Below are positions 36,290 through 45,424 of a stretch of 64,000 bases of DNA, in pieces. A program made the position numbers and the translations under genes. The notes under the pieces are model-generated. The model saw only the letters and a list, made by a program, of their open reading frames with translations, had not been told where the DNA came from and ran no database searches. The DNA comes from Flammeovirgaceae bacterium UBA6059. GTDB taxonomy: Bacteria > Bacteroidota > Bacteroidia > Cytophagales > Cyclobacteriaceae. Numbering within the stretch: the stretch's first letter is position 1; each line of letters begins with the position of its first letter. The stretch spans positions 212,071 to 276,070 of the forward strand of contig DIYH01000030.1 of NCBI GenBank assembly GCA_002435755.1, read 5' to 3'.

Positions 36290-38317
36290 ATGCGAACAGT
36301 ATCAAACAAGAAACTCCGAGTTTTACAATCACTGAGTCTGGCCCTATTGTTGGCGTTCTTATCTTGTTCTGAAGATGAACCTAACAAGGTGGAACCTGAC
36401 GAGCCCGATCGATCCTCACTTCTTGTCACCAACCTAAGCGTCTTTGCAATTGGTGAATCAGGAAATGCAAGCGACATACAATTATCATTTGATGCACCTG
36501 AGAACTTGGAGGATATTCTAGAGTTCAGAATAGTTATTTTAAAGTCGGAGAAAGAAGTTCTATCTGCTGAGGAAGCTGAGAATCTTACAGAGAACAGATA
36601 TTTCTCGGTCGCACCTTCCAATGATGATAACTATAACGTAACGCTTCCGGAAGTTCTACTGGATTCCGATGGAGATGATGTGGGAGAATCCATACCATAC
36701 AAACTTATTGTCATAAGCCTGGTTGAGACCGGAACTGGTACGGATTTTCTTGTCTCAGAGAGTTCGACTACTTTTTTGATTACTAATGTTACGAAGCTCA
36801 ATGTGCAAAACATTGAAATTTTTGCTTTTGGTGAACAAGGTAGTGCGGGAGATATTGTAGTGTCTTTCGATGGTGCTGAAGACGCAGAACGTATTGCAGA
36901 ATACAGGATAATAATATTAAAGACTGAGAATGAAACAATTTCGACTGAGGAAGCACGCGTTCTTGGACAAAATCAATACCAACAAGTAACTAATCTGGAG
37001 GATTCTTATACAGTCAGGTTATCCGAGAATCAAAGTGATGCTGACGGTGATGAGATCATGTACTCTCAGGCTTATGTCTTAGTAATTGTTTCAGTTCTTG
37101 TTGAAGATGAGTTCATATTATCAGGGCGGACCTCTGAATTTGTCATTGGCAATACCTTAGAATTAAAAGCGAGTTCGATAGAAGCATGTGACATAAGAGA
37201 TGCCAACAACTCAAGTGACCTTGATGTGATGTTTGCAGCCACCGGTGATAATGTCTTCGTAGATGGTTTTAGGATTTTCGTTGTGAAGTCTTCCTCTGCT
37301 TCTTCCTTCGATCTTGACATAGCCAAAAATGTGCCCGAGGCTAGTTACACGTTTGTAAGTCCTGGTGAGACTCAATACAAAATCACACTAAATGATAACT
37401 TATCGGATACGGATGGTGACTTGATTTCTGAGAATATAGAATATAGGATTGGGATATTGACCCTTTTCTCATCCGGATCCAATGGGGCTTCCGTACTTTC
37501 TGACTTATCGGAACCTTTCGAGCTAAAACCTTTTGACCCTATAAGATCTACGACCTTAGCCTCATTTAACAACAATGTGGGTTTGGATGGGATGGATATT
37601 GACAGTCAGGGAAACATATATGTTTCTAACTATATGGGAAACAATGGCCGTGAAGTTTTTAAAATAACATCTGACGGTACCATTTCGACCTTTGCTCTCC
37701 TTGAAGCGGCACCCGGAGGTCTGGTGGTGGACTCTCAGGATAACGTCATTGTTATGACCACTGCGCGTCAGCTTCAAAAGATCAGCCCAGTCGGGGAAGT
37801 TTCCTTGTATGCAGAGGGAACGGATTTTGCCGGTCTGACCCGTGACCCAAGTGATAATGTCTATGCAACGGGATGGGTCCATCCTAACCTCCTTAAAATA
37901 GACCCCACGGGAAGAGTGGATACTATTGCAACAGACGACCGTTTGAGACGCAGTGCTGGAATTGTATACAATGTCGATAATAATACGATCTACACAGGCC
38001 AATTCAACGATGGAAAAATATATCAAATCACCATGCAAGGAGAGGTAACTGAATTGACCGATTTGGATGGTGGAATTGGTTATCTCACTGAAATGAATGG
38101 TAACATGTATGCCACGCTTCACAACCGAAATACTGTTATAAAGGTTTCATTTAATGGAGAATCAGAGGTCATAGCCGGATCTGGCGAAAGTGGAGAGAAA
38201 GACGGACCTTTATTAGATAGCAGGTTTAATGAGCCAAATGGAATCACAGGAGACTCCCAAAACAACCTTCTTATTATTAATGATGCAAATGATCGAGTGA
38301 TCACACTTCAGCTTTAG
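36290..38317 (+). CDS. Large lipoprotein with three repeated domains and an NHL-type propeller
   Basis: 675 residues. Signal with lipobox (LAFLSCSED) and an acidic linker. Three related domains of about 120 residues follow (about 40-400): each has AxGExGxAxDIxxSFD (the third degenerate), an EFRIxILKxExxxxSxEEA segment, and a stop strand near SESST or SGRTSEF. A C-terminal six-blade-like propeller (about 415-675) has NHL-type turns: GLDGMDIDSQGNIYVSNYM, GGLVVDSQDNVIVMT, FAGLTRDPSDNVYAT, NGITGDSQNNLLIINDANDRV. Probably surface-anchored ligand or carbohydrate binding; the enzymatic activity is not predictable. Confidence 0.85.
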   Translation: MRTVSNKKLRVLQSLSLALLLAFLSCSEDEPNKVEPDEPDRSSLLVTNLSVFAIGESGNASDIQLSFDAPENLEDILEFRIVILKSEKEVLSAEEAENLTENRYFSVAPSNDDNYNVTLPEVLLDSDGDDVGESIPYKLIVISLVETGTGTDFLVSESSTTFLITNVTKLNVQNIEIFAFGEQGSAGDIVVSFDGAEDAERIAEYRIIILKTENETISTEEARVLGQNQYQQVTNLEDSYTVRLSENQSDADGDEIMYSQAYVLVIVSVLVEDEFILSGRTSEFVIGNTLELKASSIEACDIRDANNSSDLDVMFAATGDNVFVDGFRIFVVKSSSASSFDLDIAKNVPEASYTFVSPGETQYKITLNDNLSDTDGDLISENIEYRIGILTLFSSGSNGASVLSDLSEPFELKPFDPIRSTTLASFNNNVGLDGMDIDSQGNIYVSNYMGNNGREVFKITSDGTISTFALLEAAPGGLVVDSQDNVIVMTTARQLQKISPVGEVSLYAEGTDFAGLTRDPSDNVYATGWVHPNLLKIDPTGRVDTIATDDRLRRSAGIVYNVDNNTIYTGQFNDGKIYQITMQGEVTELTDLDGGIGYLTEMNGNMYATLHNRNTVIKVSFNGESEVIAGSGESGEKDGPLLDSRFNEPNGITGDSQNNLLIINDANDRVITLQL

Positions 38318-39133
38318 GCACTTATTGTATGTACTGTTGCTTTAGTAATGGAACCATTTTAGCACTGTTCATTCGCAATAGCGCAAAACCTTTTCGAAAA
38401 GATGAGAAGCTTGAGGAAACCGTAAGCTTCCCATTTTTTAGGACAGGGTTAAAGTATAAAATCCAGGAGACATCAACGTTCTTGCTGGGGGTACCTCCCC
38501 TGCTGGCACAAGCGCAATATCATTAAGTTAAGCAAATCAGATCTCTTTAGAATTGACTATTCTACCTCTCCTTCTAGAGGAAGTGCCAGACCTTGGGAAA
38601 AATCGGTTTGGTCTTCCCTTTTCTTCAGCAACCTAATCATTATCATGATTTTCCTCACAGTGTCATCAATACACAATCAGAGAATACTGTGAATCGAATA
38701 TTTATCGGAGTTAGAGAAATATTTATTAGCAGAATACTCAAGTCTATTGCTATAGGGCGTTTAAAAAGACTCGAGAGAGCTGCTAAGCTCGTTGAGCAGA
38801 AATTAATGAGTACGCTCGAAAGCATCCTTTCCGGATCAAAGCTTGAGCAGACAAGAAATTGATCGACAAGCGAAAGTCATCGAATCCATCTCTGGTGAAC
38901 ATATTGCTTGTTTCCATCATCGACAATAATGACCCGCATACCTTGCGCAAGCGTTCAAATGACTCTAAAAAAGAGTCTGAATAGCAGATAGATCAAAGTC
39001 GAATAACCAACTCTGGTCTTAGCTTCTTGCTAAGTCTAGGTGCAGTAGATTTCTGCCCATGCAGGAATTACGTTCTATGATATGAAATCCAATCAGGCTT
39101 ATATTTAAGTAGAAAGCGATGGAAATCTGATTG
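38318..39133. other. Gene-free stretch holding a decayed partial copy of the wHTH-linked membrane gene
   Basis: 816 bases without an intact gene. The middle (38664-39040) is a frame-damaged copy of 34506-34883 (see its own entry). The first 340 bases have open frames of at most 65 codons with no family match. The rest is probably the upstream region of the LytTR gene. Confidence 0.6.
38664..39040 (+). pseudogene. Truncated, frameshifted copy of the membrane gene 3' half
   Basis: Aligns with 34506-34883 at about 90% by eye. It lacks the start and the TM segments, and carries a single-base deletion after CTTGAGCAG near 38850 (ACAAGAAATTGATC against GCCAAAAAATTGATC), giving a premature stop. 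The terminator hairpin that follows is degenerate here. The best-preserved part reads SENTVNRIFIGVREIFISR. It is a remnant; the intact copy lies 4.16 kb away. Confidence 0.88.
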
Positions 39134-39901
39134 ATGTTCTTAAACAGGATAAACAATATTTATGGCTGGTTAATAACCAGCACTTCCGGTCTATTTATGT
39201 TTCTGGTATTGTTCGTATATCGAGCATACCATATTGATCAAACGCCTGCTTTTACCGGACATGGTATACTCTTCCGGTCGATCACACATGCCTTGATCAT
39301 TTCGGGTGTATTCTATATTGTCGAATTCCACCTATCATCAAGACTCAATATAAAGCGTCGCATCAAACCATTAGTCACTGGTTTGATTGCCATTGTCGTC
39401 GGCTTGCATTTGACGTTCATGGCCTTCAATTATTTCTATCAGTGGACAGAATTATATTGGCAGAGCTATTTCCAATTTTTCTATGAGTATCCACTAATAC
39501 TATTGATCCCAATGACCCTGAGCTACCTTATCGCTCGTCTTGTTGAGCTCAACCAACCAGACGAAAACACCTTGGTCACTTTCTTATCAGAAAATCAAAA
39601 GGACCGATTTCAGCTCAAACCTGAGAACCTTCTTTTTGTCAAGTCCGCGGACAACTATGTTGAGATATACTACCATGACACCAAGCAATTGGGTAAGCGC
39701 TTATTGCGCAACGCCCTGCAGAAACTGGAAGAAGAGTTCCGACACAAAAACTTCCTGATCAGATGTCATAGAAGCTATCTCGTCAATCCCTCCAACATAG
39801 ATCACGTCGATAACGCATCCGGTAAAGTGGAATTGAATGTAAAAGGTGAAGTCATACCCGTATCCAAGAAGTACGTGAACAACTTTATTGCTAGCAACTA
39901 G
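39134..39901 (+). CDS. LytTR-type transcriptional regulator with four TM helices
   Basis: 255 residues from the ATG at 39134. Four hydrophobic segments (about 8-130) are followed by a LytTR domain: FQLKPENLLFVKSADNYVEIYY, LRNALQKLEEEFRHKNFLIRCHRSYLVNPSNIDHVDNASGKVEL, PVSKKYVNNF. This domain binds DNA. It is the membrane-anchored LytTR design common in Bacteroidota. The next gene (serine hydrolase, 102 bp downstream) may be a target. Confidence 0.9.
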   Translation: MFLNRINNIYGWLITSTSGLFMFLVLFVYRAYHIDQTPAFTGHGILFRSITHALIISGVFYIVEFHLSSRLNIKRRIKPLVTGLIAIVVGLHLTFMAFNYFYQWTELYWQSYFQFFYEYPLILLIPMTLSYLIARLVELNQPDENTLVTFLSENQKDRFQLKPENLLFVKSADNYVEIYYHDTKQLGKRLLRNALQKLEEEFRHKNFLIRCHRSYLVNPSNIDHVDNASGKVELNVKGEVIPVSKKYVNNFIASN

Positions 39902-40003
39902 ATTTCGTTCGTCCCTCAATGGAGAATTTCGCCACAAATAGCTCCCAGGGATTGACCACATGGCTCTCTACGGCTTTATTCGCTGGCTGATATTCTATGA
40001 ATA

Positions 40004-41152
40004 ATGAGAGCGATAATCGTAAACTTCCTACTTAGCTTTATTTGGCTTGGAAGTTGTCAAGACCCAAAAGCCGGTCAGACCAATTTACAGCTGAGGCTAG
40101 ATAGCCTTATCACTTCAGAGCACTCAGCTAATCAATTTGGCGGTACTATTGTCATTGGCACTAACGATACGATCCTATTTAGTAAAGCGATTGGTATAGC
40201 CAATCGTACCTGGCAAATACCAATGAGGCTTGATCATCGCTTTGATATCTGCTCAATCAACAAATCGTTTATTTCTGCATTGATTCTGATTGCAGTAGAA
40301 GAAGGCAAGCTATCCTTAGACGATTTGCTGGTAGATCATTTGGCGAATTATGAATATGCTGGCGAGTTTGATCCTGCTATCACAATCCATCAGATGATGA
40401 GTCATATCTCCGGTTTACCGGACTATGATAGTGTGGAACCTGAGCTATTGCAAAATGAGGGTAGGCTGTTCAAGAGAAAACAGTTCTCCAATGCAGCTTA
40501 TGTCGATTTCATCAGCCAGCTTCCAGTCAAAGGTGCGCCTGAACAGCAATTCTACTACAGCAACTTCAGCTATCACCTCTTGGCCATCATTCTTGAAGAC
40601 GTTTATCAGATGTCCTTCCCAGAATTGCTTGAGAACAAGATAGCTGACCCCCTTGGCCTGCATGAAACTTTCAGTTCGGTCTCAAACACTGAGGTATTCG
40701 AAAGATTGACCGAAGCTTACAACTACAAGTCAGCCTCCGATTCCTGGGAGCGCAACCAATTCATTGATCTAAGCCTGGGGAGGCGTATTTTCTCTTCGGC
40801 TCATGACCTTTATTTATGGGGCAAAGCCATGAGCGGAACATCGATTCTCAGCAATGAATCGCTCGCATTGATGACAACCAACCACGTAAAGACCATCAAT
40901 CCAGATATCTCTTACGGCTATGGCTGGGCAGTGTTTGATGGAAAAAAGCAGTACCGCATGGGTGATCTAGGTATTGATCGCCGGTACATCATTCACGGTG
41001 GATCTACGGAAGGATACAAATCCATGCTTATCAACATTGAAAGCGGCCAGTACATCATCGCCTTTCTAGCCAATACTGGTGACCAAACCAATGAACTCAG
41101 GCTAGCTCAAAAAATTGTTAACATACTTATCAGCTCAGAAAATGATCAATAG
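40004..41152 (+). CDS. Lipoprotein serine hydrolase (beta-lactamase/DD-peptidase fold)
   Basis: 382 residues with a lipobox (IWLGSC). The three active-site motifs are present: SINKS in CSINKSFIS (SxxK), YSN in FYYSNFSYHLL and HGG in IIHGGSTEGY (in the KTG position). The family includes esterases, D-aminopeptidases and penicillin-binding proteins; beta-lactamase activity is not implied. The lipocalin-like gene overlaps its 3' end by 11 bases, showing cotranscription. Confidence 0.9.
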   Translation: MRAIIVNFLLSFIWLGSCQDPKAGQTNLQLRLDSLITSEHSANQFGGTIVIGTNDTILFSKAIGIANRTWQIPMRLDHRFDICSINKSFISALILIAVEEGKLSLDDLLVDHLANYEYAGEFDPAITIHQMMSHISGLPDYDSVEPELLQNEGRLFKRKQFSNAAYVDFISQLPVKGAPEQQFYYSNFSYHLLAIILEDVYQMSFPELLENKIADPLGLHETFSSVSNTEVFERLTEAYNYKSASDSWERNQFIDLSLGRRIFSSAHDLYLWGKAMSGTSILSNESLALMTTNHVKTINPDISYGYGWAVFDGKKQYRMGDLGIDRRYIIHGGSTEGYKSMLINIESGQYIIAFLANTGDQTNELRLAQKIVNILISSENDQ

Positions 41153-41849
41153 GATTCTTCTCGTCACCATCTTTACAGTATTCTTCTCATATGCAACAAT
41201 CGCACAATCCGTCACGGGACTCTGGGGGGTGACCAATGTATCAGTGGGAGATGAAACAATGACGCCAGTTGCTAAATGGTTCCAATTTAAAGAAGATGGG
41301 ACTGCCACAGGCGGTAACGGCTGGACAAAAAACACAGTCGGCACCTGGACTTATAGCCAAGAGGCGCAAGAGCTATTAGCCACCAATGACATAGGTACCA
41401 AAGATGAATATGGCGCCTTCAAAGTGACTTTTGCTGGAGATACCATGCGATGGAATCGTATGGAAGATGATATGCCCGTGGTAGTCACACTAATACCCAT
41501 TGATGACATGCCACCAGCACCGGCCGATCTTGTCAAAGGCCTCTGGGACTTGACCAGTGTGCAAGACAAGTCTGGGCAGGAAGTAGCTGACTATGACACT
41601 TCTAGCCAACAATTCATTTTCATCCGCCCAGATATGCGCTTTAGGTTCAGAAACACAGATGGCGAGGTAACCAATGGCTTCTGGCACATGGACGGTCATC
41701 GCCCCATTCTCACCTTGATCAACTACGACAGATCAATTAACAACCAGACTTTTAATGTCACTGTCGAACGGAAGAGCATGATACTAAAGTCCAGAAATGA
41801 GGACGGATTGACCTATCGATACTCAAGAATTCAGGAGTTTCCTGAGTAG
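41142..41849 (+). CDS. Secreted lipocalin-like protein
   Basis: 235 residues from the ATG at 41142, with a signal peptide (ending TIAQ). Two tandem lipocalin-like units: GLWGVTNVSVGD...WFQFKEDGTATGGNGWTKNTVGTWTY and GLWDLTSVQDKSG...FIFIRPDMRFRFRNTDGEVTNGFWHM. The start overlaps the stop region of the serine hydrolase, so the two are coupled. Ligand unknown. Confidence 0.75.
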   Translation: MINRILLVTIFTVFFSYATIAQSVTGLWGVTNVSVGDETMTPVAKWFQFKEDGTATGGNGWTKNTVGTWTYSQEAQELLATNDIGTKDEYGAFKVTFAGDTMRWNRMEDDMPVVVTLIPIDDMPPAPADLVKGLWDLTSVQDKSGQEVADYDTSSQQFIFIRPDMRFRFRNTDGEVTNGFWHMDGHRPILTLINYDRSINNQTFNVTVERKSMILKSRNEDGLTYRYSRIQEFPE

Positions 41850-42176
41850 TCGAAAGCTGCCTACAGCAACGTTGGAAATATCCTGAGTTTGCAACCTTGA
41901 TTTAATAGATCAAAACATAAATCTTAAGAGATTGTCTATAAAATATCCGATCAAGTATCGCTTCGTGTACTAAAACGAACACCACCTATCAATTTTTACT
42001 CATTTTTAGGTATTTCTCGAAGTTGGATTATTATCTAAATTCCACCAGTACGTTTCAAGAAGGTTAGACAACTATTGTTTGTACTCTTCAACCATATTTT
42101 GAATTAAAGAGGAACAGTACTGTCTAATCGTTTCTTGTAGTTCAACATGGATTTAATAGACAAAAACAAGAATCTG
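41850..42176. other. Intergenic, A/T-rich
   Basis: 327 bases without a gene. A 26-base stretch (41899-41924) resembles the start region of the next gene (42150-42175, 22 of 26 identical); see findings. Confidence 0.5.
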
Positions 42177-43031
42177 ATGAAAAACATACTCTTTATCTCG
42201 CTCCTATCACTCTCAACCTTCTCCATATTAGCACAGCAAAGAGGAGAAAAAAAAGTGACTATCGAAATAAATCAACGAGCATCATATATGGAGGTAAACG
42301 AGAGGTATGAGCTTTTAGGAGATACCATTTACTACAGTAACACAGGATTCTTGGTGTTTCCTGATTATGACATTATTGATATTGGTGGAGAGGATTATGT
42401 GATCTTAAGCTATCCAAATTTTAAAAATGGCCAACAATATACTACTTCAAAAAGGTCAGCAATTGCACCTTTAGCAGGAACTAGTCCTATTCATTTCGAT
42501 ATCGTTTCTAAGGATGAAAATGGCAAGAATCATTATATCAATGGGAAAAAACTTGCAATGAAAAAATCTGATTTTGAAGCATTAAATAAAACAGATCATT
42601 ATAGCACCAGTTGGAATAAGCGCAGAAACTATGACTTGACCTTTGGAGTTCTTACAGTGCCGTTCAAACTCAGACCTAAAATAGATTCAACAAACTTCAA
42701 TTTAACGACTGATATAACGCTAGGTCCATATTTCGGAATTACCAAAAGATTGTCAAGTAGTCGAAGGTTTTATATGACTGTGCCTTTCACTCTTGGTCTT
42801 TCCTTCATTAACGTAAATGACAGCAACACGTCAAATACGACTTTTGACAATGACATAGGTGTTGTCCCTGGTATAACTTGGTCATCAGGATTGGTTTTCC
42901 AGCTAGATGATTTCAATATTGGTATCGTCTTTGGTAAGGATCACGCTAGTTTTATTGGTGAAGAGTGGCGATATAATGGTGAGTATTGGTATTCATTTGC
43001 AATAGGTTACAATTTTTTAGCTCAGGACTAA
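42177..43031 (+). CDS. Hypothetical secreted protein
   Basis: 284 residues from the ATG at 42177, with a clear signal peptide (KNILFISLLSLSTFSILAQ). The upstream in-frame Met at 42147 would add 10 polar residues. The mature part is beta-rich with a C-terminal region of alternating strands (TFGVLTVPFKLRPK, TLGPYFGITKRL, VPFTLGLSFINVN, VPGITWSSGLVFQLDDFNIGIVFGKD) that resembles an outer-membrane barrel. A/T-rich relative to neighbours and adjacent to the TIR gene. Family not recognised. Confidence 0.6.
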   Translation: MKNILFISLLSLSTFSILAQQRGEKKVTIEINQRASYMEVNERYELLGDTIYYSNTGFLVFPDYDIIDIGGEDYVILSYPNFKNGQQYTTSKRSAIAPLAGTSPIHFDIVSKDENGKNHYINGKKLAMKKSDFEALNKTDHYSTSWNKRRNYDLTFGVLTVPFKLRPKIDSTNFNLTTDITLGPYFGITKRLSSSRRFYMTVPFTLGLSFINVNDSNTSNTTFDNDIGVVPGITWSSGLVFQLDDFNIGIVFGKDHASFIGEEWRYNGEYWYSFAIGYNFLAQD

Positions 43032-43158
43032 TCCCCGAGAAATCCAAATCGTATCTAACAACCGCATCAAAAAGTCAAACTGTTCATAAAGTCTAAATTG
43101 CCGACAACACCTTTTCCATTAAATCCATGAATAATCAGCCTGTAGACCAAAGTGACTT

Positions 43159-44295
43159 ATGAGATTTAACGTATTCATCAAAACTCAATCCCGCGCTTCA
43201 AACATTCTTAATATTGATGAAGAGGAACTTGGAGTAGTGGTGAATGCTTACAATAATGGGAAAAGCGATTTTTTTATCGCAGGTAAAAAGTATTGGCTAA
43301 AACGACTATTTGAAATTAAAATCTTCACCTTCCCTTCTGGCAAATTAGAGGAATTTCTACAACTGGCGGAAGAAAAGGAGTTATATGAATTGCAATACGT
43401 CGGTGAGCCTTATTTACCACCTTCAACTCTTAGACACGTCGGTGAGAACATAACCAAGGATTATATTAAGGGAGATTTTGGCTATTTAGATAAAAATAAG
43501 GCTAGCACTGGATCAGAGATAGAAATGGACATTTTTATTAGCCATTCAAGCAAGGATGTCCTTTACGCAAAAATCTTAATCCAGATAATTCGTAAGGCTT
43601 TCAACATTAAGAGTGGATTGATTAGATGCACAAGTGTGCCTGGTTATAAGCTTAAAGTTGGTGCTAATACCGACAGTCAATTGAAAAAAGAAATATTTGC
43701 CGCCAAAGCCTTTATTGGCATTATAACGAAAGAGAGTATTAATTCAACATATGTGCTCTTTGAACTCGGTGCAAGATGGGGGGTAGGGTTACCACTAATC
43801 CCTCTACTATGTGATCAAAATGGTTCATCACTTTTAAGTGGTCCCATTAAGAACATCAACGCGCTTTCTGCACTTGACTCATCGGATTTACTTCAATTTT
43901 TGAGTGATTTAGGAGACATACTTGGAACAAGCCCTGAGGACCCATCAGCTTACATAGACGATATCGAAGATCTTAAGCAATCAATTATTGGTTCTAGTGG
44001 TGAAACTCAAGAAAGCGAATCGTCGAATGATATTGAATATATTGATTCTGATGACATAATTAAGAAACGTAGCGAGATCGAATGGCCGGAAGATTATGAA
44101 ATGAGAATTCACTTTATTCAAGTTCAACAGAAGGCAGTCCAAGAATTAAAATCTGGAAAGCCAGAAGATCTAAGTGAGGAAGAGTTTTCGAGGATTCGAG
44201 AACGTGCAAAGCAGGAATGGCCATTAGATTTTGAAATGCGCTTACATTTCGAACGGACCCAGATCGATTCCTTGAGAAAGTTGAAAAACATATAG
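43159..44295 (+). CDS. TIR-domain protein with duplicated C-terminal motif
   Basis: 378 residues, no signal peptide. Residues about 1-110 form an N-terminal domain I do not recognise. Residues about 122-265 match a TIR domain: DIFISHSSKDVLYAKILIQII, then KAFIGIITKESINSTYVLFELGARWGVGLPLIPLLCD, where Glu202 in FELG sits in the place of the catalytic Glu of TIR NADases. At the end a motif is repeated with a 45-residue period: EWPEDYEMRIHFIQVQQ (308-324) and EWPLDFEMRLHFERTQ (353-368). TIR proteins act in immune or toxin systems by consuming NAD; here no partner gene is recognised. Base composition is more A/T-rich than flanks. Confidence 0.8.
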   Translation: MRFNVFIKTQSRASNILNIDEEELGVVVNAYNNGKSDFFIAGKKYWLKRLFEIKIFTFPSGKLEEFLQLAEEKELYELQYVGEPYLPPSTLRHVGENITKDYIKGDFGYLDKNKASTGSEIEMDIFISHSSKDVLYAKILIQIIRKAFNIKSGLIRCTSVPGYKLKVGANTDSQLKKEIFAAKAFIGIITKESINSTYVLFELGARWGVGLPLIPLLCDQNGSSLLSGPIKNINALSALDSSDLLQFLSDLGDILGTSPEDPSAYIDDIEDLKQSIIGSSGETQESESSNDIEYIDSDDIIKKRSEIEWPEDYEMRIHFIQVQQKAVQELKSGKPEDLSEEEFSRIRERAKQEWPLDFEMRLHFERTQIDSLRKLKNI

Positions 44296-44358
44296 CATTG
44301 TAAACACTCTCGGTGTAAGTTTCAGGCTTGTGTCTAATCATTCAGATAGGCGCCTACA

Positions 44359-44368
44359 TTCCGGTAGG
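44359..44368 (-). repeat. Intergenic copy of the repeated 10-mer CCTACCGGAA
   Basis: An exact copy on the minus strand in the spacer between the TIR gene and the sigma-factor operon. With upstream CCTAC (44353-44357) it can form a short hairpin with GTAGG. The full list of copies is under the 23971 entry. Confidence 0.8.
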
Positions 44369-44502
44369 TACAAAACCACATAAACCAGCTTGACTACTCG
44401 ATCAGCAGTCACCCATTCACGGTAGTGCCATCACACCTCCCTCAAAAAATAATTTCAACACGTCTGTAACTTTTCCGTCGGGTGCACAGTCTGCCTTACA
44501 GA

Positions 44503-45009
44503 ATGTCGTCACTCTTTGAACAAAACATCTTACCAGCATCCCAGCGGATGTACCGGTACGCGCTCTCGATCCTCAAGGATGTCGATAGTGCGCATGATGT
44601 AGTCCAGGAGTGTCTGGTGAAGATCTGGGACAAGCGCGAGATGCTACCGCGGGTAGACAATGCCGAAGCTTGGGCCATGCGGATCACTCGCAATCAATGC
44701 TTTGATTGGGTAAAAACCAACCGGTTTACACTACTGCCCCGGGAGCAGGAGGACGAGCCGGATCAGGTGAAGGCCGACCATGATACATTGATGGAGGATC
44801 AGCAGAAGTGGCTCAGACTGGTGCTGGACACGCTACCGCAAAAGCAGCAGGAAGTCTTTCACCTACGGGAAATTGACGGGATGACCTACCAGGAGATCTC
44901 CGAGGTACTATCGCTCAATTTGTCAGAAGTGAAAGTCAACCTACACCGCGCGCGTACCAAAGTGAGGTCCGCCTTACAAAAAATTGAATCCTATGGAATC
45001 GCGAATTGA
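44503..45009 (+). CDS. ECF RNA polymerase sigma factor
   Basis: 168 residues from the ATG at 44503. Sigma-2: LPASQRMYRYALSILKDVDSAHDVVQECLVKIWDKRE. Sigma-4: LDTLPQKQQEVFHLREIDGMTYQEISEVLSLNLSEVKVNLHRARTKVRSAL. It starts a four-gene unit: the next gene begins inside its 3' end (16-base overlap) and encodes a TM protein that is the probable anti-sigma factor. Confidence 0.92.
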   Translation: MSSLFEQNILPASQRMYRYALSILKDVDSAHDVVQECLVKIWDKREMLPRVDNAEAWAMRITRNQCFDWVKTNRFTLLPREQEDEPDQVKADHDTLMEDQQKWLRLVLDTLPQKQQEVFHLREIDGMTYQEISEVLSLNLSEVKVNLHRARTKVRSALQKIESYGIAN

Positions 45010-45424
45010 ACAACTATTGACCAAATACTGGGACGGAGAAACATCCCTGCAGGAAGAGGAAGAATTGAAAGCTTACTTCAAAGCCAACCCTTCACTTACA
45101 CCTACCGGAATGTACTTCAGAGGCGTCAACAAAACCGCTGAAGAGGTATCCGCGAGACAGTTCAGGAAGCCAGGTGACTGGTTCGCCAGGTCAAGATGGA
45201 CAGTAGCAGCGACAATCGTGATTGGGGTACTGGTCGGAACAATGATCTTAAGAGATACAGGTAAAAAAAATGACTTTGAGATCACTGATCCCGAACAGGC
45301 CTATGCCATAGCGCAGACCGTTTTGAGTAAGATGTCCACTTCACTCAACAAAGGTCAGGCACCAGCGACACAACTTAAAAAGATTAGTCAAGCAGAAGAA
45401 TTGATAAAAGAACAACAACTATGA
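44993..45424 (+). CDS. Probable anti-sigma factor (single TM)
   Basis: 143 residues from the ATG at 44993. The N-terminal half (IEQLLTKYWDGETSLQEEEELKAYFKANP) is the anti-sigma-like helical start, and one TM segment follows (WTVAATIVIGVLVGTMIL), then a periplasmic helical tail. Overlap with the sigma gene and with the next gene (ATGA) fits an anti-sigma role; the family match itself is weak. Carries a 10-mer copy at 45101-45110. Confidence 0.7.
   Translation: MESRIEQLLTKYWDGETSLQEEEELKAYFKANPSLTPTGMYFRGVNKTAEEVSARQFRKPGDWFARSRWTVAATIVIGVLVGTMILRDTGKKNDFEITDPEQAYAIAQTVLSKMSTSLNKGQAPATQLKKISQAEELIKEQQL

Noticed and set aside
37562..38122. Minus-strand 186-codon open frame
   Set aside because: Antisense of the NHL-repeat lipoprotein; no plausible start or family.
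38329..38526. 65-codon open frame after the NHL lipoprotein
   Set aside because: No family resemblance or start signal; the neighbouring DNA is decayed duplicate.
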